A DNA stretch of 64,000 nt from Leptobrachium leishanense (Eukaryota > Chordata > Amphibia > Anura > Megophryidae), in assembly GCA_009667805.1 (NCBI GenBank), contig CM019065.1, positions 14,582,952 to 14,646,951 on the forward strand, written 5' to 3'. How positions within the stretch are numbered: the first letter of the stretch is position 1; the number at the start of each line of letters is the position of its first letter. Below the pieces are notes generated by a model. The model saw nothing but the letters and a program-made list of their open reading frames with translations, made no database searches and had not been told where the DNA came from. Shown in pieces: positions 25,040 through 37,092 of the stretch. The translations under genes were made by a program, and so were the position numbers.

Positions 25040-25500
25040 CTGAACGAGTGGGAGAAAATATGATACACGTGTGTAAACATAGGGAGAAATGCAGAAACAC
25101 GGAGATCAGGAGAGTGGGGCAAAGACAGAGACAAAGCATTAAGAAAGAAAAACATGCATATTAGTAAACAAACAGCAAGTGAGCGACAGAAGAGATCCGA
25201 GAACATAGTGCAAAGGATGGACATACAAAACATGGAGAGACAACACGACAGGCAAGAAAACAACTGAAAGCAGCGACAAACAGAAACGAAGAGACAACAC
25301 GTCAGGTCAACAAAGACGTGTAGTAGCGGGAGGACAGAGAAAGGCAAGAAAACAGCCCAAAAAGATGGACACACAGAAACGGAGAGACAAAACGACAGGC
25401 TAGGAAAGACACCTTTATGGACAGAGAGAGATACAAGAAAACAGCCCAAAAGCAGGGACAGAAACGGGGAGACAAAACTGCCTACCAGAAACGACACGGA
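25040..25500. repeat. Degenerate purine-rich tandem repeat
   Basis: Repeated phrases of the type ACAGAAACGGAGAGACAA and GGCAAGAAAACAGCCCAAAA at about 60-70 bp spacing. The minus strand reads as a 154-codon frame rich in Leu, Phe, Ser and Cys, which I take as an artefact. Confidence 0.7.
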
Positions 25501-25509
25501 TAAGGACGA

Positions 25510-25800
25510 TTACAATAACAATTATTTATAAAACGGCAACATATTCTGCAGTGCTGTATAATGGTGCGACAAAAGAATATGACCCAGGGAGACCGATGGG
25601 AAAAGAAGAGCCTGGTCACGTGAGCTTACAATCTAAGTGGAGATGGATGACACACAGAGGTGAGGGTAAAGAAGTAATGGGGTGCATGGGTGGGCTGTGC
25701 AGAAGACAGACAGATAAGGTAGCATGAGGGATTATGGCATGAGCTGATGGGCCTGTCTAAAGTATTGAGTTTTTGCAGACTGGAGGTGCAGGGAGAGTCG
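25510..25800 (-). mobile_element. L2 3'-tail fragment
   Basis: Plus-strand ATTATTTATAAAACGGCAAC, then ATATTCTGCAGTGCTGTATA and GAGCTTACAATCTAAGTGG, parallel the 3' end of the LINE at 15590-15745. Coding sequence is not present. Confidence 0.8.
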
Positions 25801-27434
25801 GAGGCTACAAAGAAGGTAAATCCATAGACGGGGTCAGCTCAGGAAATGTCCTGAGGAAGATAGCGAGGGGTGGAGGTACAAGGGGAGGACAATAACAGGT
25901 CATACATAGAGATGTATACACACGGGTATCTCTCTCCAATGTACACTGTAATTCACACAATCCCTCCCGTGTATTCATTGACACTAATCTTGCCACCGTC
26001 CATAGTGATTCTGGGTATCTACATGGCATAGACCTCCTGACAGGAGAGAGGACAGAGAGAACATACTGCATGGATTGCATCACTACTGTAAAAGAGAGAG
26101 CTTAAAGTGTCCCAGGTGTGAGGTGGAGTGCATGGCATGGTGCCGCGAGCCGTGCCAACCATGGAAATGATAAAATAGCTTTATTACGGGGGAGGAAAGG
26201 CCATGCCAGCCTATGCCAGGTATGGTGCCAGGAACAAAGAGAACAGGGTGCACAGAGAGAGGGGCAACCAGAACATCAATCTAAAACTGAACCTGAACAG
26301 AGCATCAGCAGGACTAGACGACAAAGTCAAAATCTAGTCTAAATATCACTCAGCCTTCTGTACCTGAATAAGGTGTATCTACTAAATATGTCACCGGAAC
26401 ATAAGATTTGTCTTGGCAAGACTCCAATGTGCCGGAGAAGGGGGTGACCCAATTATCACTTAGGTCCGATTCATGCTTGATTTAACATAGCATAAAAATG
26501 TTGGAAGGCGGTGAAAACTCAACTTTAGACATCAGGAATGGGCTCACAGGAGATCTTGGCAAAAGTAGAATAAGACTGAGTAGGGAACGAAGAGCTGTGA
26601 CTGCCAGAGACATTGACAGGTGGAACCGTTGAAGATGTCTCCATTTTGACGACCGTTTTCTTTCCTGGGATTGAGATGAGCAAAATGTAAAATACGATTT
26701 CAGCAAATGACTGTTGGAACCAACCGCTAGTAGACTCATTGGTGAGCCATCGTACCCACCTCAAGCAGGACACCAAAGTAAGAAGAGCCAACAGTTCCGC
26801 CGTCCTCCCTTGTCCCTTCCATCCACACAACTGAATCATACATGCCCATGTGCGATGCCATGAATGTTTATAAAGCTGCATGTTATGTAGAGAGGCAGCA
26901 ACACATGCCGATGAAGAGGTCGAGATTCCTGAATGTTCCTGGTCTCCATAATGAAAGTCCTATATAAGGTCCAGTGGAATGGTGAGTCCCTGCTCAAATA
27001 TTGATTACTTATATCCGACTTTTTAGAAACTGATGTTGTTGGCCTGGCTTTGACCTCATTTGCCTGCTTTGTTACTTCCCTGCCTGTCGCCTGCCTATGA
27101 CCTCATTGCCGGCTATTTGACCTGCTTATCCTTGACAAGCCTATGAATGGCTGAATGTAATGTCAACTCTGATGCTTTTTGGAGAGACATCAATATCTTC
27201 CCCTTCCAACCCCACACCTCAGTGTTTTGAGGTTTTGACCAATCCAGCCAATATGCTATCTCTGCTCTGGGTGGAGAAAGATCCTGACTTCTTGGGTTTG
27301 GGAATCACATGCTCTGCGTCTAATACATGGCATGACTATTTTTATATGGTACCACCATATTGGCAGTGCTGTTCAGTAGAATGGCAGAATGATGCCGTAC
27401 TAAGTCTACCGTAGTCCAGAACTACGACCTGTCA
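25801..27434. other. Unassigned
   Basis: Short ORFs only (up to 118 codons, minus strand 26525-26881) with no recognisable motif. Confidence 0.4.
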
Positions 27435-27880
27435 CCAAGGCTTGGCTGTAGCAGGAGCTTTACTGTAGAAGAAGCAATGCTTCAGCCCTACACTGTAGAC
27501 CTTTCCCAAGCCACTTGTCATCAGCCTTAGTGTGGACACCAGAAAGAGAAGAAAGACCTGTCACACAAGACGTGGCTTTAGCAGGAGCTTTACTGTACGA
27601 GCAACAATGTTGCGGCCCTAAACTGAACACCTTTCTCAAGCCACATGTCCCCTGCCTCGGTGTGGATCCCACAAAGAGAAGAAAGACCTGTCACACAAGA
27701 CTTGGCTTTATCAGGCGCTTCAATGTAGGAGCAGCAATGTGTCAGCCCTACGCTGAAGACCTTTCTCAGTGGCTTGACGAGAAAAGAATTCCGAGTAGAA
27801 CTAAAACGTTGCTACTCATACAATAAAGCTCCTGCTAAAGCCAAGCCTCGTGTGACTGGTCTTTCTTCTTCCTTTGTCAG
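27435..27880. repeat. 130-bp tandem repeat with a closing inverted copy
   Basis: CTTGGCT(G/T)TAGCAGGAGC starts at 27441, 27571 and 27701, an exact 130-bp period. At 27822-27878 the reverse complement of part of the unit appears (AAAGCTCCTGCTAAAGCCAA, then ACTGGTCTTTCTTC). The array therefore ends in an inverted partial unit. Confidence 0.85.
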
Positions 27881-28197
27881 TAACGTCAGGGCTGGTGACC
27901 CATCAGAGCCCCGGCTGGTGCAGTATTCACCAAACATGCATGTCATTCCATATGTCTTTGAACTGTAGTGAAGAAGTAGTCATTTCATGAACAAAGGTCA
28001 AGAGGTTCATGGTAAACCCAGGTTGACGTTACTCAATGTGTTGCCAAATTGGTAGATTCACCCGACAGTATCACCATCATTCACAGTTTACATATTACAA
28101 GATATTATATTCATCCACATTCCCTTTTCTTCTTTGGTGAATATTCCCATGTAAAGGAAATGCTCTTGTCCACCTATCCTGCTCTCCAGACACCCTT
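27881..28197. other. Unassigned
   Basis: No gene or clear repeat. Confidence 0.4.
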
Positions 28198-28963
28198 TTT
28201 TAAACAGATCGGCCCGGCTGCTGAGTGCTCCGAGCAGCCTGATCTCCTGCCCCTGACCCGCTGGATTGGACCCGCTGCCTCTTTGGGTGAATTTCCAGTT
28301 GACCGCTCAGTGCATTCCAAGGTAGAGTGAGGATACACTGAATGAAACACCAGGCAAGTTGTATGTTCTAACAGGATCAACTGGGATTATTGGGGGAATC
28401 ACACAAGTATTTATACTGTCACACATGGGTCATTTACATACACAAACACCCCCTAGAAACCGCTGGGGGGCCTAATTACATCAAAACAGATAAATGGGGA
28501 AACATTTGCCTTTTGGAAGGTGAAACATAATTAGATTTAGGTACAGACTGTGAGAACATTATTTAAGATTTCTAAACGAATTAAGACAATGGTGATTAAC
28601 AAACAGATTACAGTTTAAAACAACAGATAATGGGTAGTGGTTGTCTGACAATGAAGATTATGTTTGAAGAGCTGTTAATCAGATATTTACACCTTCCTAA
28701 AAGCAGGTTTACTGAAAGACTAATCTGATCAACAGATTGTGACAATGACCTTCTTGCATAATCAAAATTCAACACAAATGTAACCAACACAGCAAGTTCA
28801 CAGAAAGACATTGTATAAAGAAAGGGAATAAATGCTGTTTAAGGGGAATAAATTCTAAAATAGGGGAACACAATGGAATATAGTCTGTATTTGGGGATTT
28901 AAAAACAGGGAACGCACCGAGTCAAAGTTTCTCAGCAAAGGGTGCAAAGTCAGTTTCGTGACA
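28198..28963 (-). mobile_element. LTR-type repeat, copy II (probable solo LTR)
   Basis: Read on the minus strand it opens TGTCACGAAACTGACTTTGC (28963). It passes through the region shared with 8260-9245 and has a TATAAATAC box (about 28410). It continues CCCCAATAATCCCAGTTGAT and TTGCCTGGTGTTTCATTC and ends near CGGGCCGATCTG. TG start, TATA and R/U5 order suggest an LTR. No pol or env is nearby, so it is a solo LTR or fragment. Confidence 0.6.
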
Positions 28964-29608
28964 CCCAAAAATGTAGAAAATTAAGAATCACCCATTCTTA
29001 ATCTACATTTAAACTTTACCATAGCTGTGGTCAGCCTCAACATCCCAAAGTTTGTCAACTACATCTCCAATTCCATATTGTTTTCTTTAAACTGGCTGAG
29101 CATCATGGGTAGTTTAAATCACGAACATCTGGAGAATACGCCATGATGCGAAGGACAAGATCATCATAAAAATAAAATAGTTAAAACTGGGCCAGCTGAA
29201 TGCCAGGTTACCGAGTGCAGGCGATTTTGTTCATCACACGTGTTGAAGCATTGACAAATGGCAGACCTGGCATGGGTTACACACCGACTCACCTTCCGGA
29301 TTAACTCAGGCGGAGGCCGTTTAGGATCCCGCTGTAAAGTATGATTTTAATCCAGATAAATGGTAGGATTTGTGCTTTCCGTGCATTCCTGGGCTGTTTT
29401 TTTTACAACTGGCTTAAAGTGCAGCTGTCGTTCCAATCCCAAGGAACGTATTCACTAAACCGAACATGGTTTTGCCCAACGTTGCCCCAACTTGAAACAG
29501 AAATGGAAATCCGGGGTGGAATTTTTTTCTTTTGATTCATTTATAATTTGAAATTTATGGGTTTATTTTATTATGAGGAGAATAAAACTGCAAGAAATTG
29601 GAAATTTT
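28964..29608. other. Unassigned
   Basis: Nothing recognised. A T-rich stretch marks the approach to the next MITE. Confidence 0.4.
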
Positions 29609-29609
29609 A

Positions 29610-30300
29610 AGGGGTTATTCAGAGAGAGCCGATCTGGCACCGAAATGTCACCGAACAGTGAATTTCCCCATATGGTGACATTTCGGAGCCAATCAGCTAT
29701 TCAGAGAGCAGGCAGTTTGCCAAATTTTGGTGAACTGTCTGCAAGTAAGGTGCCTGTCCGACGACAGTGAAATCCCCATAGAGAAGCAATGGTTAATCTA
29801 TTCAGACACCAAACAGCAGAGAAATGTCATCGGAATTCCCTGCTGTTCTGTGGTTTCATTCGGCAGGTTTAATCAAGCAAATCCCATAGGCTTCAATGGT
29901 AAAAATATTCCCGTTTTTATCCAACATCTAATAAACCGTTTATTATTTTAATCTGCATCAAAACGTCTCTTTATTTATTTTTAGGATTTTTTCGGCAAAT
30001 TTTTTTCCGTTTTTTTTTTTTAATAGCGGCTTTTCTTTTTTCTGTAACAGCCCTTTTTATTATCATTCATAGGATCTTTATATGTAAATTCCAGACATTT
30101 TTGTTCAGTAGTTTTATGCAAAAAGCATTTCAATTTTGACACTTTCATTTGTTTGTTTTTTTTACCCCTCCGGCAGCTCAGTGGCTGTGTTTGGCACAGA
30201 CTCGCTGAAATTATCGGAATCGATAATTTTTCGGCGTTCTGCAGCTTTATTTTTTTTTCGTTCGGCTTTTCGGGGACCCTGCGGTGAATGCAGAATTATT
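29610..30300. mobile_element. CGAA-family MITE, long copy (boundaries approximate)
   Basis: It starts GGGGTTATTCAGAGAGAGCC. It contains CCCCATAGAGAAGCAATGGT and TCCCATAGGCTTCAATGG, then the inverted form of the 8800-8880 interior (TTTTTATTATCATTCATAGG). It ends near GGGGACCCTGCGGTGAATGC. No coding sequence. Confidence 0.75.
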
Positions 30301-30726
30301 TATTGATTGCATTTATTATTAGTAATGTTACGATATTTGGGAGGTTTTTGATAGAAAAAAGGATAAGTCAGGGCATACTGCACGAGGAGCAGACATTGAG
30401 ACATCCCAGCTGGTGGCGGTGTATGGTTTCTCAGACACGGCATGTACATAATGCATTCCACGTATTTCTGTAATGTGAGAATTCCAAACTAAACCCTTGC
30501 CTTAATACGCCATTATTTCTCGCTCCCTAAGCTGCCTGATGATAGGTGATCGTTACATTGATGTTGCGCCTTGTAAATCGCTCTCATTATGACAGTAATT
30601 CAGGGGTCATTATTAAGAAGAGGCTGGAATGGTTAAGCAGGACCTCTCAAATCTCATAGAATGATGGGTCTGCCTTGAACATCGAAGTCTTCTATATCCT
30701 GTTGCACGAAGGCATGGATGTGTTAT
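30301..30726. other. Unassigned
   Basis: No gene or repeat supported. Confidence 0.35.
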
Positions 30727-31260
30727 TATTATTAGTTACTATTATCATCCTTTATTTATATAGCGCCACATATTCCGCAGAGTTTTACAAGATCAGTGTA
30801 CAAGAGGTTGATACTTTAGTATACCACACATGGATGATGACCTGATTCTGGGGGACCCTGTTCCCAAGGGAACTTACAATCTATGAGATGTACAAGTATT
30901 TTGTGAGGTAGGTGGCGCATCCACATCGTTAGGTGTCTTGCCAAGGACACTCGCTGGTGGTTTCTTCGGAGTGGGATTGAGTCGTCTTTCCATGATTGTA
31001 GATCAGTGACCTGGTGGTTAGGTTGAACCCGCTTCTCGTAAACTCGAGACTTCTCCACAGTTGTATTGGAATGGGATTTTGACTTGCTTCTCCGAGGTAT
31101 ACGAGCAGAGATGTTACCACTGGACTCTACAGCCGATATTGTGTGGTAGCAAGTATTGTGTGTCTTGCCCAAGGACACTTACTGGAGATGTGCTCTGGCT
31201 GGGATTCCAACTTGGGTCTCCACGGTTATAGAGCAGTGATGTTACCGCTTCTCCCTTATT
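30727..31260 (-). mobile_element. L2 3'-tail fragment with duplicated segment
   Basis: TTTATTTATATAGCGCCACA, TATTCCGCAGAGTTTTACAA and GGAACTTACAATCTATGAG match the LINE tail. Downstream TGTCTTGCC(C)AAGGACAC occurs twice (about 30933 and 31161). GGGATTCCAACTTGGGTCTC follows, a phrase typical of L2-type 3' ends. Confidence 0.75.
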
Positions 31261-32499
31261 TTGAAAGATCCCTCTTTTCCTCATAAAAACTCTAATATTT
31301 GAGTCATTTATAGTATGGATTATTCCAAAGGCCTCTAAAAGACACAGATTGATGACGCAACAAAACTGGTTGTTGACTGAGGTGTAACTTGGGACATCAA
31401 GCAATCGAGAAAACTAGCCCATGTCGGGCTGGTGCGGCCACGGTTCTGGTTGTTAGTTGATCATAACAGCTTTATCATTGGCCCAGCAAACCTTTTGGAT
31501 TGGAGGAGACAAAAACATATCATGCCGCAAATGTCTGGTCCCAGTATGGCCTTCAACAAATGACAAATGATAGATTACTGTTGAGCTGGGTTTGTTATAT
31601 TGAGCCCAAGTAAGTTTAGTATGTGTTTGTTTTGTTTGGCAATAGTTCATTGAGACATTTAGGAAGATACATATCCCCAGCAGTGGAAAGAACAAGAAAG
31701 ACATCCAGGTTTTTGGCTTGTAGGGTGGTTGGCTTTCAGACGAGAGCTGTTAAAAAGAGATCAAGTTGACGGTCTACTATTTTCTAGCAAAGGCCACATT
31801 TCAAAATCTGGCAATTTTATAAGGGTGTGTAGTCATTGTTTATACAAACTGTACTCTGCATGAGGAACTCTATCTTCTGGCACCCAAACTCTTGAATCAC
31901 ATCTGGCGTCAAGTCTTCTGTGTTCTTTGATATTTCGACACGTCTTTCTGTCCCTAGGCCACTTTACCGAGACAGGGTCATTAGGACAGTTCGATACTCA
32001 GACTGCCACAAAGATTTACACAATTAGAAAGAAAGACGTAAAATCTGGACACACTCCAAGAAGTGTACAAAGTGTTCACCGGAAAGTTGTCAATGCCAAA
32101 AACACCCCGCACCCATGTGTACAGTGGATTCCTTCCATTATATTCATTCTTAGGCCAGTGTGTTTGAGGTGTGTATTAGAACATTTCCCTGGGTACGATT
32201 TTTTACGCCGTCGCTATCTCCGATAACACATTTGACGAGCATTGATAGCCTTCTATTGTCTCTGAGAAAATTCATGGATGTCGTAAAAACAAGAAGAAAA
32301 CATACGTTGACCTGGATATCAAAGTTTACTTCTTGTATTAACCGGTCTTCCACAAGAGGTCCTGTCTGTGCACAGTTCCTTACTCTTGGTAGTTGACCTG
32401 CAATCCATTGTACATCAAGATAGAAAAAAGGAACAACAAATACTCTATAGATACCGTTGGGTTTAGATCTGTCAGAGACCCATCTGTGCTGGGACAGCC
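31261..32499. other. Unassigned
   Basis: No supported feature. The part from about 31930 may belong to the same degraded retroelement as the gag remnant that follows, but I cannot show it. Confidence 0.3.
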
Positions 32500-32882
32500 C
32501 TCTTTCGTACCAAGCAGGGCAACTGGCGGGTCTCAGAATATGCCATAGAATTTAAAACCTTGGTCATGATGTACAGTGGACTAACAAAGCGTTAACATTG
32601 GCTTTTACTGAGGGTGTGTGTGAAAGCCTTATGTATGAAATTGCTCCTATGTCATTGCCAGAGGGGTTAGATGATATCATTGACTTTTGTATTGCCATTG
32701 TCGATCAAATTTGAGAAAGAAGGCCTCCTAGGGAAAGGTCTCACAGAGTACAGCCTGCAGTATCTTCTGAGGGTCCTGTGTTAGCATCCTCTGTACCCAT
32801 GCCGCCCAAGGCGGAACAGCAAGTTCCAGAGCCTTTGCAACTAGGCAGGACGGGTATAACCAGAGAGAAGGAATTGTGAAAT
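32500..32882 (+). pseudogene. Ty3/gypsy-type gag remnant
   Basis: Translation with frame changes gives NWRVSEYAIEFKTLV, SGLTK, then ALTLAFTEGVCESLMYEI, SLPEGLDDIIDFCIAI and ERRPPRERSH. The order (Ser-x-x-Tyr-Ala-x-x-Phe, a -x-F-x-x-G-L- helix, then LDDLI..C..IDNRL and an Arg-rich tail) is that of Ty3/gypsy capsid proteins. It is broken by stops (for example TGA after ..AIVDQI). No zinc knuckle, protease or RT follows. Confidence 0.7.
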
Positions 32883-33780
32883 CAGATCGTGTTATCAGGG
32901 GGGGGATCCGTGAGAGAACCATGTTTTTGTCCAGTGGTGATGGGTTGACTAGGCTGAACATCAACCAATAGCTGGAATTTATACTCTACATTCAAACAAA
33001 TCTTATGGAAAAAAATAGGCCCAAACAGTATCAACTCAACCTTTACCATACGGCCTCTACATTTCCTTAAAAACATGGACAGAGGAGTGAAGACCTGGAA
33101 CTACCAACTGACTCATGCACCTATTCCCTTTTAAGGACGACTGAAAGCTGGGGTCATAAAGGACCTCTAAAATCACAGTTTAAAGGGACACTCTACTCGT
33201 CCTCAACACTTCAAATTTTAAAGTGGTCAGGATGTAAGGCGTACATCCCCTTTTCTCCCCCCACCCTGCTCCATCAATCTTGGTAAAAAGCTGGATGAAG
33301 TAGTTTCCTCCACCTCACCCAGCCTCACCAGAAGCCAGGAATTTTGATCGGTCACTAGGGGAGTAATATCAAAAATAAAAAAAATAATTGGGCAGCGGCT
33401 GTCTGCAGGATCTGCCCAATAATTTAAGGGCAAAAAGAATAGTGTGCTTTAAGGTTCAGCTCAGTGATCATCTTTGGGTGGCATGTGGTGGGACAACAGC
33501 TGCCACTGGATCCCTATTATCCAGATATTTCAGACTAATGATCCTATATTTAAATTTCTGAACAAGGATATCTATCTGGACCCGTGGACCCCATATCATT
33601 ATTTTAAATAACACATCGCCCGCTGCGCATATGTTTTTAACAACTCAATCTCAGGGTGAGGAGTGAATATCATAACATAGTCCAAGAATAAGAAATAGAG
33701 GCCGATTTATTAAATCCCACTGGCTGATCATTAATTTGCGATAGTAAAACCCCTCGCTCACCTGTGACTTAACCTGTGAC
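32883..33780. other. Unassigned, partly repeat
   Basis: About 33178-33365 (TTTAAAGGGACACTCTACTC, then CAGCCTCACCAGAAGCCAGG) resembles 53375-53530, also AGGGGACGCTCTACTCATCC followed by a CACCAGCAGCCGGGAT segment. This points to a dispersed repeat. No gene. Confidence 0.45.
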
Positions 33781-33781
33781 T

Positions 33782-34495
33782 ATCAATAGTATACAAAGAG
33801 AGCAGAATTGGCTCCGAAATTGCACCAAACGTTGAATTTTCCCATAGGGTGCAATTTCTGAACCATTCGGCTATATACAGTGCCTGTTCCGAGGGCAGTG
33901 AAATCCCCCATAGAGAAACAATGGTTAATCTATTCACAGACACCGAACAGCAGAGAAATGTCAGTGAAATGCCCTGTGATTTCATTCGACAGGTTTAATC
34001 AGGCGAATCCCATAGGTTTCAATGTTAAAAATATTCCCGTTTTTATTAAATATCTAATAAACCGTTTATTCTTTTAATTTGCAGGAAAAAGTCTCTTTAT
34101 TTACTTTTGGTGAATTTTTTTTCCGATATATTTATTTTTTGAGTTTTGTTTTTATTTAACAGACCTTCGTATTAATATTCATAGCACCTTACATGTCATT
34201 TTCAGGCATTTTCATGTAGTATTTTTTTGCGAACGACTTTGCAAAAAAGTTGCTGTGTTTTTTTACCCATTCGTCGGCTTGTCGGTTTTTTCCAGCAGCT
34301 GGTCAGCGCTCTGTTCGGCAGCTTTTCTAGGATGCGTTTGGCAGTTTGCGGCAGATTGTCAGGTGCGTTCGGTGTTTTTTCGGCAGCTTATCAAATCGAT
34401 TTGATGTTTTTTCGGTGTTTTTGCATCGTTTTTTGGATGTGTTCGGCGGCTTTTCCCTGCGCTTTGGGGACCCTGCGGTGAATGCTGAATTTGAC
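33782..34495. mobile_element. CGAA-family MITE, long copy (boundaries approximate)
   Basis: Close relative of 29610-30300. It carries CCCCATAGAGAAACAATGGT, ATCCCATAGGTTTCAATG, TAATAAACCGTTTATTCTTT and the closing GGGGACCCTGCGGTGAATGC. Confidence 0.75.
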
Positions 34496-36489
34496 TGAAA
34501 GACAGGAAAAACCCTCAGACGAGGACACACAGAAATTAAGAGTGTATAGTAGATTATTGCACAGCAGGTGTTTGGCGGGTCGTGAGTTCTCCACACTGCT
34601 GGGCATTTGCTCACGATGATCTCTACTGAACAGCTGCTCAAGGAGGTCATGGAGGTGTCGTGAGTGATTACAGAACAGGATTAGTATCCAGACCAGACCA
34701 GAGGGACCCAGCTCCACACAGGACACTCAAGAACAGGGCACTGAGGAGAGGGTGTACCACCCTTAAATAAATAGGTCAGTACTGTGTGAGACAGGTGGAT
34801 AGCTAGGAAGTCATGGACCAGATGGGGATGCTGGGCAAGGTCAGAGGAAGAGACGACCCAGATTGTTTCATATATGGGGCTTCTTCTAGTTTGCAATGGA
34901 TTGAAGCATGGCAGGAATGAAAGAAAGAATGTTAAGAGAGGGTGAAAGAAGGAGAGAAGGAGGATATGGGAACTGGGACAAAGAAGGAAGAGGAGCAAAA
35001 CACCATTAAATAAGTGAGGGGGTTGGTACGGGGAGCACCTGTCCTGACAACTCGGTTCAACTTCACATTTGGTACATGTCATACCGTAAATCGTGTAAGA
35101 CTGCAAGAGAAAGACATTTCTAGACCACATATTATTTGTCAAAGTCTTCCCAGCTATCAATTACTTTATAGAAAGCAAACAAGGTGTTATGGACAATTGC
35201 TGGTAGCCTATCCATGAGGCTGGGCCATCCACTGATGAATCAGTAGGACAATGCGTTGATCAGTAGGGCAATTTACCCTCTGCTCTCAGAAGAGTGGGAG
35301 GTTGTACGTGTAGCAAAAACACCCATGGACCGACTTCAAGGTGTCTATGAAGTAGGTCATGCAACATCCGATGAATGTCTCTACACGAAGGAGCTCTGCT
35401 GGGCATGACCCAGTTATTCCACATCTCAGTCCACACCAATGCTCAAATAGGTAAACACTGCTCAATGTGTTAAAAAGGTTCAGGAAAATAATTAAAGCCT
35501 CGTTATGCGCCAAACTAACCAGCAGTCTTTGTTCCTCATGTTGGCCAGATAAACACGAAACATTAGACTTCAGTATAGGCACGTGAGAGATACTGCAATT
35601 GTTTCAGTAACAATGGAGAACTCTGAGATTTCTCCAGAGGAAATCAATCAAATAAATCCAATTACGCGGCGATTTTCTATGTAATCTGCACAACAGGCAC
35701 TGCGGTCACTTAAAGCAGCATTACCGCAATGCCTTCTCCCAACTAAAACCACAGTGTGATCCAGCTTGGTGTCGGTTTGTGCTTCAGCAAAAGTTCTGCA
35801 TGGACGACAGTCAACCAGTCCGTTTTCTTTTTCTCTATGCTTCGCCACTTTCAAGGGTTGCCATACCTTTAAACCTTGATAGAAATTTGTCTCTTGCTTC
35901 CATCTCTAAGAACCAAGGGCAGGGCTGGATTTACAAAGGGCTGATGAAGCTGTTGGTCCATGCCGGAAAATGGTCTCACCACCAAATCCTTATAACAAGA
36001 GGGTCAAATGAGGCTATGGTAATGTTATGAGAGGTGGAGATGGAGATGGCATGATCTTCAGCTCCATCTCCATGTAGAAATTACTCTAATGTTGACCTGG
36101 AGACTTGAATATATTGTGCCGACTCGACTAGCTGAAGCTTGTATTGCTCTTGCTCTTGTGAATATGACCAGGCAACGAATTACCGAGCATTCAATTCATG
36201 ATGTGGACATGACATCTTTTAACGGTGAGGGAAATCGGACACTGGGAGACCATCACTTAAATGTTAACTAGGATTATCAACATATTGAGAACATCAACAG
36301 TTTCCCTAACACTTTAACATATTAGGTGGGGAATTAAACAAAATGACGAACAGGTTTAGGAAATGGAAATGAAAGGTGTAGTGGACCGTGTGAAGACCAG
36401 AGTACAGGCTAGAGGGGTTGTTTTAGCAGAAGAAAAGAAGCAACTTATCGGGACAAGAATAGGCTGGTGGAAATCTCCATTTTTTAGTC
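34496..36489. other. Unassigned
   Basis: Short ORFs only. The minus-strand frame at 34681-35160 (159 codons) is Leu/Ser/His-rich without a domain. Not supported as a gene. Confidence 0.4.
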
Positions 36490-37092
36490 AGGGCTATTCA
36501 CTAACGTCCGAATTTGTCACAAATTAATCCAAACGATTGAATTTCACCATCGGTGCAATTTGTCTACTATCGCCAAATTGACGGCAAAATATGGTGCATT
36601 TCCCTGCAATTTAGTGTGATTCGGCGACACCAAAATTGCCCCATAGAGAACTAACGATTAGTATTTCACAGAACGCCAAATTGTGGTGAAAATACTTGAT
36701 TTTCAGTATGTTTCAATTCGATAGCTTTCAACCTTTTTTTACAAACATTTTGTAAAAAAAAAATAAAAAAATTTTGTTTGCAGACCCTTCATTATTTTTT
36801 TAAAGGAATTTTTTATTATTTATAAACATATTAACTACATTAACCTTCTGTTATGAGGATAGGAGACTTCATTTTTTTTGTTCTAACTTTGGTGGAATTT
36901 GCCAAGGCGATTTCAGTACAATTCGGCGCTTATCGACATTTTTTGTCAACGTCCGATAACTGCTTCCGCAACTCCATTTGATGAAATATGGTGAACATTG
37001 GATAGTGAATTCATTGAATTAACGACAAAATTGAATCGCCGAAGTGCACTGAAATGAAGAAGTTCAATTTCAGTGCTTTGTGAATAGACCCC
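36490..37092. mobile_element. MITE related to the CGAA family (603 bp)
   Basis: The left end CAGGGCTATTCACTAACGTC and the right end GTGCTTTGTGAATAGACCCC are imperfect inverted repeats. The interior has ATTCGGCG, CCCCATAGAGAACTAACGAT and long T-runs. Related ends occur at about 55055-55070 (GTGAATAGACC). Confidence 0.65.

Noticed and set aside
25033..25497. 154-codon minus frame resembling a membrane protein
   Set aside because: Low-complexity tandem repeat on the complementary strand; hydrophobicity is a by-product.
34681..35160. 159-codon minus frame as a gene
   Set aside because: No motif, no splice context and biased composition; not supportable.
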